Of a stretch of 64,000 nt of DNA, positions 33,901-43,436 are shown one piece after another (the first letter of the stretch is position 1; each line of letters opens with the position of its first letter). The position numbers and the translations under genes are program-made. Where the stretch lies: positions 248,001 to 312,000 of the forward strand of contig JADKJU010000002.1 in NCBI GenBank assembly GCA_016720855.1, written 5' to 3'. The notes beneath the pieces were generated by a model, which worked only from the letters and a program-made list of their open reading frames with translations, was not told where the DNA came from and did not search any database. This DNA is from Betaproteobacteria bacterium (GTDB lineage: Bacteria; Pseudomonadota; Gammaproteobacteria; Burkholderiales; Usitatibacteraceae).

Positions 33901-35637
33901 GAGGGCGGCCAGCTTCCCGGCCACAAGGTCTCCCGCTACATTGCCAAGGTGCGCCACACCGTGCCCGGCGTGGGCCTCATTTCCCCGCCGCCGCACCACG
34001 ACATCTATTCGATCGAGGACCTGGCGCAGCTCATCCATGACCTGAAGAACGTGAACCCGAAGGCGCGCGTGTCCGTGAAGCTCGTGTCCGAGATCGGCGT
34101 GGGCACGATCGCCGCGGGCGTGGCCAAGGCCAAGGCCGACCATGTGACCATTTCCGGGCACGACGGCGGCACGGGCGCCTCCCCGCTCTCGTCGGTGAAG
34201 TACGCCGGCAGCCCCTGGGAGATCGGCCTGGCGGAAACCCAGCAGACGCTGGTGCTCAACAAGCTGCGCGGGCGCATCGCGGTGCAGGCCGACGGCCAGA
34301 TGAAGACCGGCCGCGACGTGGTGATCGGCGCCCTCCTCGGCGCGGACGAGTTCGGCTTCGCCACCGCGCCCCTGGTCGTCGAGGGCTGCGTCATGATGAG
34401 GAAATGCCACCTCAACACGTGCCCGGTGGGCGTGGCCACGCAGGATCCTGAGCTCATCAAGAAATTCACCGGCAAGCCCGAGCACGTCATCAACTACTTC
34501 TTTTTCGTCGCCGAAGAAGTGCGCGAGTGGATGGCCCGAATGGGAATGCGCCGGTTCGAGGACATGATCGGCCGCGCCGACCTGCTCGACATGCGCCGCG
34601 GCATCGAGCACTGGAAGGCGAAGGGGCTCGATTTCACGCGCCTCTTCTACCGCCCGCCGGTCGATGCCTCCGTGTCCATCCGCTGGACGGACAGGCAGAA
34701 CCACGCGCTCGACAAGGCGCTGGACCACACCCTGATCGAGAAAGTGCGTCCCGCCCTCGACTCGAAGCGGCCGGTGCAGGTGCAAAGCGCCATCTTCAAC
34801 CGGAACCGCACGGTGGGCGCGATGCTCTCCGGCGAGGTGGCGCGCCGCTACGGGCACGCGGGGCTTCCCGAGAACACGATCCACGTGAAGTTCACGGGCA
34901 CCGCGGGCCAGTCCTTCGGCGGCTGGCTGGCGCACGGCATCACCTTCGAGCTCGAGGGCGACGCGAACGACTACGTCGGCAAGGGCCTGTGCGGCGGGCG
35001 CATCGTCGTCTACCCCTCGAAGGACTGCCCCATCGTCCCCGAGGACAACATCATCGTCGGCAACACCGTGATGTACGGCGCGATCATGGGCGAGGCCTAT
35101 TTCCGGGGGGTGGCCGGCGAGCGCTTCGCGGTGCGCAATTCCGGCGCCACGGCTGTCGTCGAAGGCGTGGGCGACCACGGCTGCGAATACATGACGGGCG
35201 GCACCGTGGTGGTGCTCGGCACGGCGGGACGCAACTTCGCCGCCGGCATGTCGGGCGGCATCGCGTACGTGCTGGACGAGGAGGGCGACTTCTCCCAGCG
35301 CTGCAACCTGGCGATGGTGGAGCTGGAGCCGATCCCGGACGAGGACCACGCAGCGGCCGACGCCGGTGCCAACCTCGAGCTCGAGTCGCACGGCAAGGTG
35401 AAGATCGACCACCTCGCCGGCAACGATGACGCCACGATCAAGGCCCTCATCCAGCGCCACCTGCTCTACACCGGCAGCGAACGCGCCCGGCGCATCCTCG
35501 AGAACTGGGCGGCGTACCTGCCGCGCTTCGTGAAGGTGATGCCGATCGAGTACAAGCGCGCCCTGGGCGAGATGGCGCAGGAGCAGGCGCGGCGAGGCGA
35601 AACCGTGAAGGCGGCGGAAGTTCGAGCGAACGACTGA
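30985..35637 (+). CDS. gltB: Glutamate synthase (NADPH), large subunit
   Basis: GltB, with GltD, makes two glutamates from glutamine and 2-oxoglutarate. At 1,550 aa it has the normal length. The amidotransferase nucleophile is the Cys in RDACGVGFIAH (Cys23; the preceding residues are the propeptide). The central and FMN-synthase domains follow, with GGKSNTGEGGEDP, QGAKPGEGGQLPGHKVS and SPPPHHDIYSIEDL, then the [3Fe-4S] ligands CVMMRKCHLNTCPVG, and the C-terminal beta-helix domain rich in Gly (GGRIVVYPSKD). Ribosome-binding site AAAGGA precedes the ATG. gltD follows 11 bp later. A long antisense frame over this gene is a shadow. Confidence 0.98.
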   Translation: MEIPVGLPRAQGLYDPRHERDACGVGFIAHIKGKKSHDIVSNGLTILNNLTHRGATGADPLHGDGAGILVQIPDGFFREEMARHSVKLPKAGAYGVGMVFLPQNPAARAACVREIERAIVNEGQALLGWREVPVDPSSLGHSAKSTMPVIRQVFVGAGRGQLDRDAFERKLYIIRKASGHAIRALGLTNAGQFYVPSFSHRTIVYKGMLLAHQVGEFFTDLHDKRFISALALAHQRFSTNTFPTWDLAHPFRFIAHNGEINTLQGNLNWIRSRQATIHSKLLGTDLDKIWPLIYEGQSDSASFDNALELLVMGGYPIAHAMMLMIPEAWAGNPLMDAKRRAFYEYHAALMEPWDGPAAVAFTDGKFIGATLDRNGLRPARYFITDDDLIIMSSEMGVLDIPQSKIVKKWRLQPGKMLLVDIEHGHIVSDEELKRDLAAERPYQDWLDRTQMRLEDLPSPGAIPMPDIDKLLDRQQAFGYTQEDLKMLLTPMAVAGEEPVGSMGDDTPVAVLSNRPRQLYAYFRQLFAQVTNPPIDPIREQLVMSLVSFIGPRPNLLSPDSTEPVMRLEVSQPILTFEDMEKLRRASESTNGHFVSEVLSMCFPAEWGAEGMEPALARLCADAEDAVRKGVNIVILTDREISAALVSIPALLATAAVHHHLVRAGLRTRSGLVVETGSAREVQHFACLAGFGAEAIHPYLAFATLFDIKDGLPQKVDNKELVKRYIKAIGKGLLKVMSKMGISTYQSYCGAQIFEAVGLNTKFVEKYFTGTPSAVEGIGLEEVAEEAVRLHRQAYSDAPLYRDRLDPGGDYAYRIRGEAHVWTPDTIAKLQHATRSGSFSTYKEYAKLINEQSERLMTLRGLFEIRMAATPIPIEEVEPARDIVKRFATGAMSLGSISHEAHSTLAIAMNRIGGKSNTGEGGEDPIRYVPLQNGDSMRSAIKQVAAGRFGVTTEYLVNADDLQIKMAQGAKPGEGGQLPGHKVSRYIAKVRHTVPGVGLISPPPHHDIYSIEDLAQLIHDLKNVNPKARVSVKLVSEIGVGTIAAGVAKAKADHVTISGHDGGTGASPLSSVKYAGSPWEIGLAETQQTLVLNKLRGRIAVQADGQMKTGRDVVIGALLGADEFGFATAPLVVEGCVMMRKCHLNTCPVGVATQDPELIKKFTGKPEHVINYFFFVAEEVREWMARMGMRRFEDMIGRADLLDMRRGIEHWKAKGLDFTRLFYRPPVDASVSIRWTDRQNHALDKALDHTLIEKVRPALDSKRPVQVQSAIFNRNRTVGAMLSGEVARRYGHAGLPENTIHVKFTGTAGQSFGGWLAHGITFELEGDANDYVGKGLCGGRIVVYPSKDCPIVPEDNIIVGNTVMYGAIMGEAYFRGVAGERFAVRNSGATAVVEGVGDHGCEYMTGGTVVVLGTAGRNFAAGMSGGIAYVLDEEGDFSQRCNLAMVELEPIPDEDHAAADAGANLELESHGKVKIDHLAGNDDATIKALIQRHLLYTGSERARRILENWAAYLPRFVKVMPIEYKRALGEMAQEQARRGETVKAAEVRAND

Positions 35638-35648
35638 GGCAAGAACCC

Positions 35649-37094
<1,446 letters not shown>

Positions 37095-37113
37095 GGCGAC
37101 CGTCCCCGACCCC

Positions 37114-37131
37114 GGCCCCGGAAGCGGGGCC
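37114..37131 (+). other. GC-rich hairpin between gltD and hydrolase gene
   Basis: GGCCCCG (37114-37120) and CGGGGCC (37125-37131) form a perfect 7-bp stem with a GAAG loop. No T-run follows, so this is a possible attenuator or mRNA 3' stabiliser; I would not call it a proven terminator. Confidence 0.5.
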
Positions 37132-37141
37132 CCTCGCCAAG

Positions 37142-37951
37142 GTGAAAGCCCTGCTCATCGCCGCCGTGCTCGCCTATGCGGGCATGGCCACGCTTCTCTG
37201 GTTCGCGCAGGAGCGCCTGCTGTTCTTTCCCCAGCCGCCGCGCGGCACGCCCGCGGGCCCTCCCGGCTGGACCCTCGAGAAAATCTCCATCTCCGCCGCC
37301 GATGGCACGCCGCTGGCCGGCGTGCTCCTGCTGCCGCCGCGTGAACCCGCCTCGCGAACTCCCGCGGTCCTCTACTTCGGAGGCAACGCGGAGGAAGTGA
37401 CCGCCTACGCGGCCGATGCCGAGCGCCATTACGGCCGCCGCGCGGTGCTCCTGGTGAACTATCGCGGCTACGGCGATAGCGGCGGCCAACCGGGCGAGAA
37501 AGCCCTCGTGGCCGATGCGCTCGCCGTCCACGACTGGGCCGCACGCCGGGCCGACCTCGACTCCACGCGCCTGTGCGCCCATGGGCGCAGCCTCGGCTCC
37601 GGGGTGGCCGTGCAGCTCGCCGCCGCGCGAGGTCTGCACTGCGTCCTGCTCACCTCGCCCTACGACAGCCTCGTGGCCGTGGGCCGGTCGCACTATCCGT
37701 GGATGCCTGTGGAGCTGCTGCTGCGGCACCGATTCGATTCCCTCGCCCTCGCCTCCTCCTTGAAGATGCCCGTGCTCATGGCCTACGGCGCCGCGGACAC
37801 GACCATCGCACCCGAGCATTCCGAGCGCCTCGCTGCCGCATGGGGCGGGCCGGTGGAGCGCCTGCGCATCGAGGGCCATGGGCACAACGACCTCGACCTC
37901 GACCCGCGCTACGCTCCCGCCATCACCGCCTTCCTGGACCGCCACCGTTGA
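37142..37951 (+). CDS. Alpha/beta hydrolase with N-terminal membrane anchor
   Basis: This 269-aa protein has an N-terminal hydrophobic anchor (about residues 1-18) and an alpha/beta-hydrolase fold: oxyanion region VLYFGGNAEEV, NYRGYGDSGGQPGE, nucleophile Ser150 in HGRSLGSG, Asp218 in YGAADTTIAPEHS and His247 in EGHGHNDLD. It resembles the BEM46/DUF-type serine hydrolases of unknown substrate. The start is GTG 37142. It is downstream of gltD and 45 bp upstream of hemE; co-transcription with either is uncertain. Confidence 0.85.
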   Translation: MKALLIAAVLAYAGMATLLWFAQERLLFFPQPPRGTPAGPPGWTLEKISISAADGTPLAGVLLLPPREPASRTPAVLYFGGNAEEVTAYAADAERHYGRRAVLLVNYRGYGDSGGQPGEKALVADALAVHDWAARRADLDSTRLCAHGRSLGSGVAVQLAAARGLHCVLLTSPYDSLVAVGRSHYPWMPVELLLRHRFDSLALASSLKMPVLMAYGAADTTIAPEHSERLAAAWGGPVERLRIEGHGHNDLDLDPRYAPAITAFLDRHR

Positions 37952-37996
37952 CGGTTGTCGCGGGCCCGCCGCCGGGCCGTGAGAGAATCGCACCCC

Positions 37997-39052
37997 ATGA
38001 AAAACGACAACTTCCTTCGCGCCCTGCTCCGGCAGCCCACCGACTACACGCCCGTCTGGATCATGCGCCAGGCCGGCCGCTACCTTCCGGAATACAAAGC
38101 CACACGCCAGAGGGCCGGCAGCTTCCTCAAGCTCGCGAAGTCGCCGGAACTTGCCTGCGAGGTGACGCTGCAACCGCTGGACCGCTTCGCGCTCGACGCG
38201 GCCATCCTCTTCTCCGACATCCTCACCATTCCGGACGCGATGGGGCTGGGCCTGTATTTCGCCGACGGCGAGGGTCCGAAGTTCGAGCGCACGGTGCGAA
38301 CCGAGGAGGACGTGAAACGCCTCGGTGCGGCGGACCTCGATTCGCTCAAGTATGTATTCGACGCGGTATCCCTCATCCGCAAGTCGCTCGATGGCCGCGT
38401 GCCGCTGATCGGGTTTTCCGGCAGCCCCTTCACGCTTGCCTGCTACATGGTGGAGGGAGGCGGCAGCGACGATTTCCGCCTCGTGAAGTCGATGCTCTAC
38501 GCACGGCCCGACCTGCTGCACCGCATCCTGGAACTCAACGCGCAGTCCGTCACCGCGTATCTCAACGCGCAGATCGCCGCGGGCGCGCAGGCCGTGATGG
38601 TTTTCGATACCTGGGGAGGGGCGCTGTCCGACGCGGCCTACCACGAGTTCTCGCTCGCCTACGCGAAGAAGGTGTTCGCCGGCGTCACCCGCACCGCCGA
38701 GGGCCGCATCGTGCCGCGGATCTTCTTCACCAAGGGCGGCGGGCTCTGGCTCGAGTCGATGGCGGAAGCCGGCGTGGAGGCCCTCGGGCTCGACTGGACG
38801 ATCGACATCGGCGCGGCGCGTGGGCGCGTGGGCGACAAGGTGGCGCTCCAGGGCAACATGGATCCGGCGGTGCTTTTCTCGTCGCCGGAGGCCATCGAGC
38901 GCGAGGCGAAGCGGATCCTGGAGGCCTTCGGGAAGGGTCCGGGGCACGTTTTCAACCTCGGCCACGGGGTCTCCCAGTTCACCCCGCCGGAGCACGTCCA
39001 GGCGCTCGTCGAGGCCGTCCATCGCCATAGCCTCGGGGCCGCGAAATCGTAG
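37997..39052 (+). CDS. hemE: Uroporphyrinogen decarboxylase
   Basis: HemE decarboxylates the four acetate groups of uroporphyrinogen III to coproporphyrinogen III. The 351-aa protein has signature 1 WIMRQAGRYLPEY, the substrate Asp in ILFSDILTIPDAMGL, signature 2 GFSGSPFTLACYMVEG, and FNLGHGVSQFTPPEHV near the C-terminus. ATG 37997 gives MKNDNFLRALLRQPTDYTPVW, the usual start; codons upstream in frame are not conserved. It precedes priA, a common pairing. Confidence 0.97.
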   Translation: MKNDNFLRALLRQPTDYTPVWIMRQAGRYLPEYKATRQRAGSFLKLAKSPELACEVTLQPLDRFALDAAILFSDILTIPDAMGLGLYFADGEGPKFERTVRTEEDVKRLGAADLDSLKYVFDAVSLIRKSLDGRVPLIGFSGSPFTLACYMVEGGGSDDFRLVKSMLYARPDLLHRILELNAQSVTAYLNAQIAAGAQAVMVFDTWGGALSDAAYHEFSLAYAKKVFAGVTRTAEGRIVPRIFFTKGGGLWLESMAEAGVEALGLDWTIDIGAARGRVGDKVALQGNMDPAVLFSSPEAIEREAKRILEAFGKGPGHVFNLGHGVSQFTPPEHVQALVEAVHRHSLGAAKS

Positions 39053-39311
39053 GCCGTGTCAAGAGGAAAATTTTCGCGGAAGTGATTGCCTATTCACATC
39101 TTGCGTGTTTTCGCTGCGACCTCGTACCCAACGGCTCCCGAAAATCAGCCAATTAAATAACATAATAATAATCAATTAGTTGCGAGATCATTCTCGCTGG
39201 AAATGTGAAGAATGAACCGCAAGTGCCGATTTTCCGCTGCGGCGGGCGAAAAAAAGCTCACAGAGTTATCCACAGGGCGAAAAGCCTCCTGAAGAGGGCG
39301 TTTCCGGCCCC
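39053..39311 (+). promoter_or_regulatory. AT-rich priA leader with a perfect DnaA box
   Basis: This 259-bp gap has no gene. It contains a strikingly AT-rich run (about 39149-39180, AATTAAATAACATAATAATA and on) and, 39 bp before the priA ATG, the consensus DnaA box TTATCCACA (39265-39273). Two weaker matches at 7 of 9 positions are CTATTCACA (about 39090-39098) and TGTGAAGAA on the opposite sense (about 39205-39213). The region looks like a promoter that DnaA could bind. A replication origin is unlikely with one strong box and no dnaA/parAB/gidA neighbours. Confidence 0.6.
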
Positions 39312-41297
39312 ATGAAAATCGCCCGCATCGCTCTCGACGTCCCCCTCGAGCAGGCCTTCGACTTCCTCGTTCCGGAGGGGCTCGATCCGGGTCGCGGCAG
39401 CCTCGTCGTCGTGCCTTTCGGTCGCGCATCCAAGGTGGGCGTGGTGGTGGCACGGACGGCCCGTTCGGATGTGCCCGCGGACCGGCTGCGCAGCCTCGAG
39501 AAGGGGATCGACGACGTCGCGCCCCTGACCGAACGCGACTTCGAACTGCTCGAATTCTGCGCGGGCTACTACCACCGCCCGCTGGGCGAGGTGATCCACG
39601 CGAGCCTGCCGCCGCGGCTTCGCCAGGCCAAGCGCCGCGCCATCAAGACGCCTGCGGCTGCCCCCTGCGCGACCGGCCCGTTTGCTTCCCCCGTCACGGC
39701 CACGCCGGCGCAGGAGGAGGCGCTGGCGCGCATCCGCGAAGGCTTCGGGCGGTTCCATCCCGTGCTCATCTCCGGCATCACCGGCAGCGGCAAGACGGAG
39801 GTGTACCTGCGGCTCATCGCGCAGACCCTGGCGCGAGGGCAGCAGGCGCTGTACCTCGTGCCGGAGATCGGCCTCACCCCGCAGCTCGAGTCACGCGTGC
39901 ATGAACGCTTCCCCGGCGTGGCCATCGTCGCGGCCCACAGCCACCTGGGCGAAGGCGAGCGCGCCGCCGCGTGGCTTGCGGCACAGTCGGGGCGCGCGCG
40001 CATCGTGCTGGGCACGCGCCTGGCCGCGCTCTCCCCGATGCCGGAACTGGGGCTCATCATCGTGGACGAGGAGCACGACCCCTCCTACAAGCAGCACGAG
40101 GGCCTTCGCTACTCCGCGCGCGATGTGGCCGTTCGGCGCGCCCAGATGGCGGGGATTCCGGTGGTGCTGGGATCGGCCACGCCGTCGCTGGAGACGTGGG
40201 CCAACGCGAAGCAGGGGCGTTATGCGCTGGTGGAACTCAGGCAGCGGGCGCTGGCGACGGCGAGGCTGCCCTCGGTACGCATGGTCGACACGCGCGCCGA
40301 CAAGCCCGTGGACGGCGTGACCGATGCGCTGCTGCGCGCGCTCAAGGCGCGAATCGCCCGCGGCGAGCAGAGCCTGGTGTTCCTCAATCGCCGCGGCTAC
40401 TCGCCGGTGCTCTTCTGCCGCTCGTGCGCCTGGCATTCGGCGTGCAGCCGCTGCAGCGCGAACCTGGTGCTGCACCAGAAGGCGGGTGAGCTTCGTTGCC
40501 ACCATTGCGGGCACCGCGAGCGCGTCCCCGCGCGTTGCCCCGGATGCGGCAGCCCCGACCTCGCCCCCGTGGGCCAGGGCACGCAGCGCATCGAGGAGAC
40601 GCTCGCCGCTGCCCTGCCCGGTGCGCGCATCGCCCGTGTGGACCGCGATTCCACCGCGCGCAAGGGCGCGTTCGCCGAGATGCTGGGACAGGTGCGCGAC
40701 GAGAAGATCGACATCCTCGTGGGCACGCAGATGCTCGCCAAGGGCCACGACTACCCCGGCCTCACGCTGGTGGGCGTGGTGGACAGCGACTGCGCGCTCT
40801 ACAGCGTGGATTTCCGCGCGGCGGAGCGGCTCTTTTCCCTCCTGACGCAGGTGGCGGGGCGCGCCGGACGGGCGCAGCAGCCGGGCGAGGTGCTCATCCA
40901 GACCGATTTCGTGGCGCATCCGCTCTACGCGGCCGTCGCGGCGCACGACTACGCGGCCTTCGCCGATGCGGCGCTGGAGGAGCGCAGGCTCGCGCAGTTC
41001 CCTCCCTTCGCGCACATCGCGCTGCTGCGGGCGGAATCGAAGCACCCCGGCGAAGCGGCGGCGTTCCTGCGCGTGGCCGTAAGGCTCGCGCGGGGCATCG
41101 GCGGCAAGGTGGAAATCTTCGACCCGGTGCCCGCGCCCCTGGAGCGAAAAGCCGGATTCGAGCGCGCCCAGCTCCTCGTGCGCGCCTCCTCGCGCGCCGC
41201 GCTGCAGCCTTTCCTTCGCAAGTGGAAGGCGGCGCTGGACGAGCGGGCCGAGCGGCGCGTGCGCTGGTCGCTCGACGTCGATCCCCAGGAAAATTGA
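39312..41297 (+). CDS. priA: Primosomal replication protein N' (helicase PriA)
   Basis: PriA is a superfamily 2 DNA helicase that reloads the replisome at stalled forks. The 661-aa protein (E. coli: 732) has an N-terminal DNA-binding region, Walker A GITGSGKTEVYLRL, Walker B LIIVDEEHDPSYKQ, helicase motifs VLGSATPSLETW and VGTQMLAKGHDYPGL, and paired zinc ligands CRSCAWHSACSRC, CHHCGHRERVPARCPGC. ATG 39312 gives MKIARIALDVPLEQAFDF. Its TGA stop lies inside a small palindromic repeat. A DnaA box lies 39 bp upstream. Confidence 0.97.
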   Translation: MKIARIALDVPLEQAFDFLVPEGLDPGRGSLVVVPFGRASKVGVVVARTARSDVPADRLRSLEKGIDDVAPLTERDFELLEFCAGYYHRPLGEVIHASLPPRLRQAKRRAIKTPAAAPCATGPFASPVTATPAQEEALARIREGFGRFHPVLISGITGSGKTEVYLRLIAQTLARGQQALYLVPEIGLTPQLESRVHERFPGVAIVAAHSHLGEGERAAAWLAAQSGRARIVLGTRLAALSPMPELGLIIVDEEHDPSYKQHEGLRYSARDVAVRRAQMAGIPVVLGSATPSLETWANAKQGRYALVELRQRALATARLPSVRMVDTRADKPVDGVTDALLRALKARIARGEQSLVFLNRRGYSPVLFCRSCAWHSACSRCSANLVLHQKAGELRCHHCGHRERVPARCPGCGSPDLAPVGQGTQRIEETLAAALPGARIARVDRDSTARKGAFAEMLGQVRDEKIDILVGTQMLAKGHDYPGLTLVGVVDSDCALYSVDFRAAERLFSLLTQVAGRAGRAQQPGEVLIQTDFVAHPLYAAVAAHDYAAFADAALEERRLAQFPPFAHIALLRAESKHPGEAAAFLRVAVRLARGIGGKVEIFDPVPAPLERKAGFERAQLLVRASSRAALQPFLRKWKAALDERAERRVRWSLDVDPQEN

Positions 41298-41312
41298 GGG
41301 ACAGACCCTCAA
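41294..41312. repeat. Short palindromic repeat at the priA stop (copy C)
   Basis: TTGAGGG and CCCTCAA flank ACAGA (7-bp arms, 5-nt spacer), giving the GGGACAGACCC core seen at 1514 and 7791. The priA TGA is within the left arm. Confidence 0.7.
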
Positions 41313-41334
41313 AGCCTGCCGCTGGGTCTTTCCG

Positions 41335-43368
41335 TCACTTCTCCTTCTTCGGAAAAAGGAAGGTTACGGGCTCGCGGACCAGGCGGCGCAGGATGGCACC
41401 ATAGACCGCGCCGCGTGCCGCGCCATCCGTCTCGCGCGCCCGGACGGCGACCTGCAGCGCGAGCGCAAAGCTCACGCCGACGTTCAGTACGCCGATGACC
41501 GCTATGCCGGCGACGGCGAGCCAGAAGGCACTCGTCGCCAGGAACGACCATCCCAGCACCACCATCGCGGCCGCCAGCTGGCCGGTCGAAAGCGTCACGT
41601 GGCGCACTTCGACGGGCAGGCCGAAGAAGTCGAACGCGACGGGCACCAATCCGAGCAGGAATCCCAGCGAGAGGTTGGCCGCCAGGCCCGCGATCTCGCG
41701 GTCGAGAAACCCGGCCACGCGCTGCATCGTCGAGGGCCCGAATACAAAGGCGAGCCGACGGTGCGCGGCAATGGCAGGCCCCAGCCGCCGGCAATGGAAC
41801 CAGTTGTCCACCCAGCCGGCCAGCACGCTCGAGAACCACAGCAGGACGCCCGTGAAGGCCGCGAAGAGCGCCGACGGACCGAGGGCGGAAAGCGACTCGA
41901 CGGTCTTCGACGCCTTGTGGGCGTCCATCGGGATCGTGAACGCGTTTGCCAGCACGAGCCCCAGCAGGTAGGCGGCCGGGAAGACGACGAAGACGTTGCC
42001 GAAGATGCTCGCGGACTGCGATCGCACGAGGTTCGCCACCTCGTCAACGAACGCCTCCATCTTCCCCCGGTCCGCGAGTCCCTTCATGCGTGCCGCGAGA
42101 GCGGGTGCCGTCATGGCCGGCTGCTTGGTGGCCACGGTAAGTCCGGTGAACTGGATGAAGACGAAGGACCCCGCGTAGTTGATCGACGCGAGGAGACCGT
42201 CGAAGAATGGCGGCCAGTGCAGCGCGGAAAAAGCGAACTTCACGTACGTGGTGACGGCAATGACCGCGCCGCCGCCGCTCGCGCGCTTCACCATGTCCGC
42301 GTATTCGGCGCGATTGCGCGTGATGTAGTGCTCGCCCGTCTCGGCGCTTCGCTCCACCACCTTGCGCGCCGCGAGGGAGAAATTCTGGTTGAGTAGCGCA
42401 AGCGCGCTGCGGTGGTCGTGCACGTCGCGGATGAGGCTCCCGATGAAATGGGGCAGCACCTGCGGCAGGTGCTCGGGAAACGCGAGAAGATCCGTCAGCT
42501 CGCCGGCACGCTGCAGTTGCGCGCGGATGCGCTCGAGCTGGTAGACCACCGAGACGCTGACACCCTGGTCGTCGAGGTGCGTGTAGGCCTGCTCGACCTC
42601 GAGCAGCGATGCCCCGATGAGCTTTTGCAGCGCCTCGGCCTTTGCGGTTCGGTTGCCGTGGTCGTCGCCGGCGCAGGATTCGACGAAATCCGTCGCAGCC
42701 GCCGGCAGGGCCCAGGCGACGAGCGAACCCGATTCGTCCGGCTGCATGCGCCGGCGAACCGCCGAGGGCAGCGTGGCCGCGCACACCTGCACGGCGAGGC
42801 TCGCCACGGCCCGCGCGGCCGCTTTCGCAAGCTCCGCGCGAAATTCGGCGGCCGCCTCGCCGTGAGCCAGGAGCGCCAGCACACCGGTCCAGTTCTCCGC
42901 CGAAATGCCCGACACCCGTCCAGCATCCTCGCGCTCCGGGAAAATCTGGACGAAGAGACCGGCCAGATCGGTGGGCGGCGGCTCGGGAAGGACCTTCGCC
43001 AGCATCCGGTTGATGAACTCGCCCAGGAAGCCGGCCTCGCGCGGCATCCCCGTCTCGATGAGGAGATCGAAGGCGTCCCGATGGCCGAGCGCTGCGCGCA
43101 GCGTCGCGGCAAAGGCCTCCCTCTTCTCCGGCTGGCGCGTGAGGACGCCGAGCAGATGCTTCAACCGAACCGACTGGGCTGACGAGGCTCTTGCCTCCGC
43201 ATTGTCGCCGAGTCCGGCCCGAAGCCAGGACGACACGTCGCGAAGCCACGCCAGCCTGTCCTCGGCAGTTGCGGCCGGCTTCGCATGCGCAAGGATCGAG
43301 TCCAGCCCCACATGGGGGTCGGCCGACTCCCGCCAACGGGAAATCCATCGGAAGATCTGGAGGGACAC
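41335..43368 (-). CDS. Gcr-family membrane protein ('site-specific recombinase')
   Basis: This 677-aa protein belongs to the SpecificRecomb (Gcr) family, named after a gonococcal protein proposed to be a recombinase. The N-terminal half is helical and soluble. The C-terminal half has several hydrophobic segments (for example NVFVVFPAAYLLGLVLANAF, LFAAFTGVLLWFSSVLAGWVDNW, AMVVLGWSFLATSAFWLAVA). I see no tyrosine- or serine-recombinase motif, so an inner-membrane function seems more likely than recombination. GTG 43368 was chosen because the frame upstream overlaps the argS 5' end without conservation. It is divergent from argS. Confidence 0.85.
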   Translation of the reverse strand: MSLQIFRWISRWRESADPHVGLDSILAHAKPAATAEDRLAWLRDVSSWLRAGLGDNAEARASSAQSVRLKHLLGVLTRQPEKREAFAATLRAALGHRDAFDLLIETGMPREAGFLGEFINRMLAKVLPEPPPTDLAGLFVQIFPEREDAGRVSGISAENWTGVLALLAHGEAAAEFRAELAKAAARAVASLAVQVCAATLPSAVRRRMQPDESGSLVAWALPAAATDFVESCAGDDHGNRTAKAEALQKLIGASLLEVEQAYTHLDDQGVSVSVVYQLERIRAQLQRAGELTDLLAFPEHLPQVLPHFIGSLIRDVHDHRSALALLNQNFSLAARKVVERSAETGEHYITRNRAEYADMVKRASGGGAVIAVTTYVKFAFSALHWPPFFDGLLASINYAGSFVFIQFTGLTVATKQPAMTAPALAARMKGLADRGKMEAFVDEVANLVRSQSASIFGNVFVVFPAAYLLGLVLANAFTIPMDAHKASKTVESLSALGPSALFAAFTGVLLWFSSVLAGWVDNWFHCRRLGPAIAAHRRLAFVFGPSTMQRVAGFLDREIAGLAANLSLGFLLGLVPVAFDFFGLPVEVRHVTLSTGQLAAAMVVLGWSFLATSAFWLAVAGIAVIGVLNVGVSFALALQVAVRARETDGAARGAVYGAILRRLVREPVTFLFPKKEK

Positions 43369-43401
43369 GGGGGTGAAATGGGTCGCGCAGGAGTGCGCCC
43401 G

Positions 43402-43407
43402 TATAAT
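43402..43407 (+). promoter_or_regulatory. Promoter -10 of argS
   Basis: A perfect TATAAT (in CCCGTATAATAGTGGG) lies 29 bp before the argS GTG start; no clear -35 is present. The spacing to the start equals that of the kinase promoter at 17711. Confidence 0.65.
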
Positions 43408-43436
43408 AGTGGGTTTTCGCGAGCAGCCCCGATACC

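Noticed and set aside
30445..35460. A 1,671-codon open frame on the minus strand across gltB
   Set aside because: It is antisense to a clearly conserved gltB and low in motif content. It is the usual mirror frame of GC-rich codon use.
39149..39273. Possible chromosomal replication origin at the DnaA box
   Set aside because: Only one perfect box is present, and none of dnaA, dnaN, gidA or parAB is nearby. Regulation of priA explains it better.
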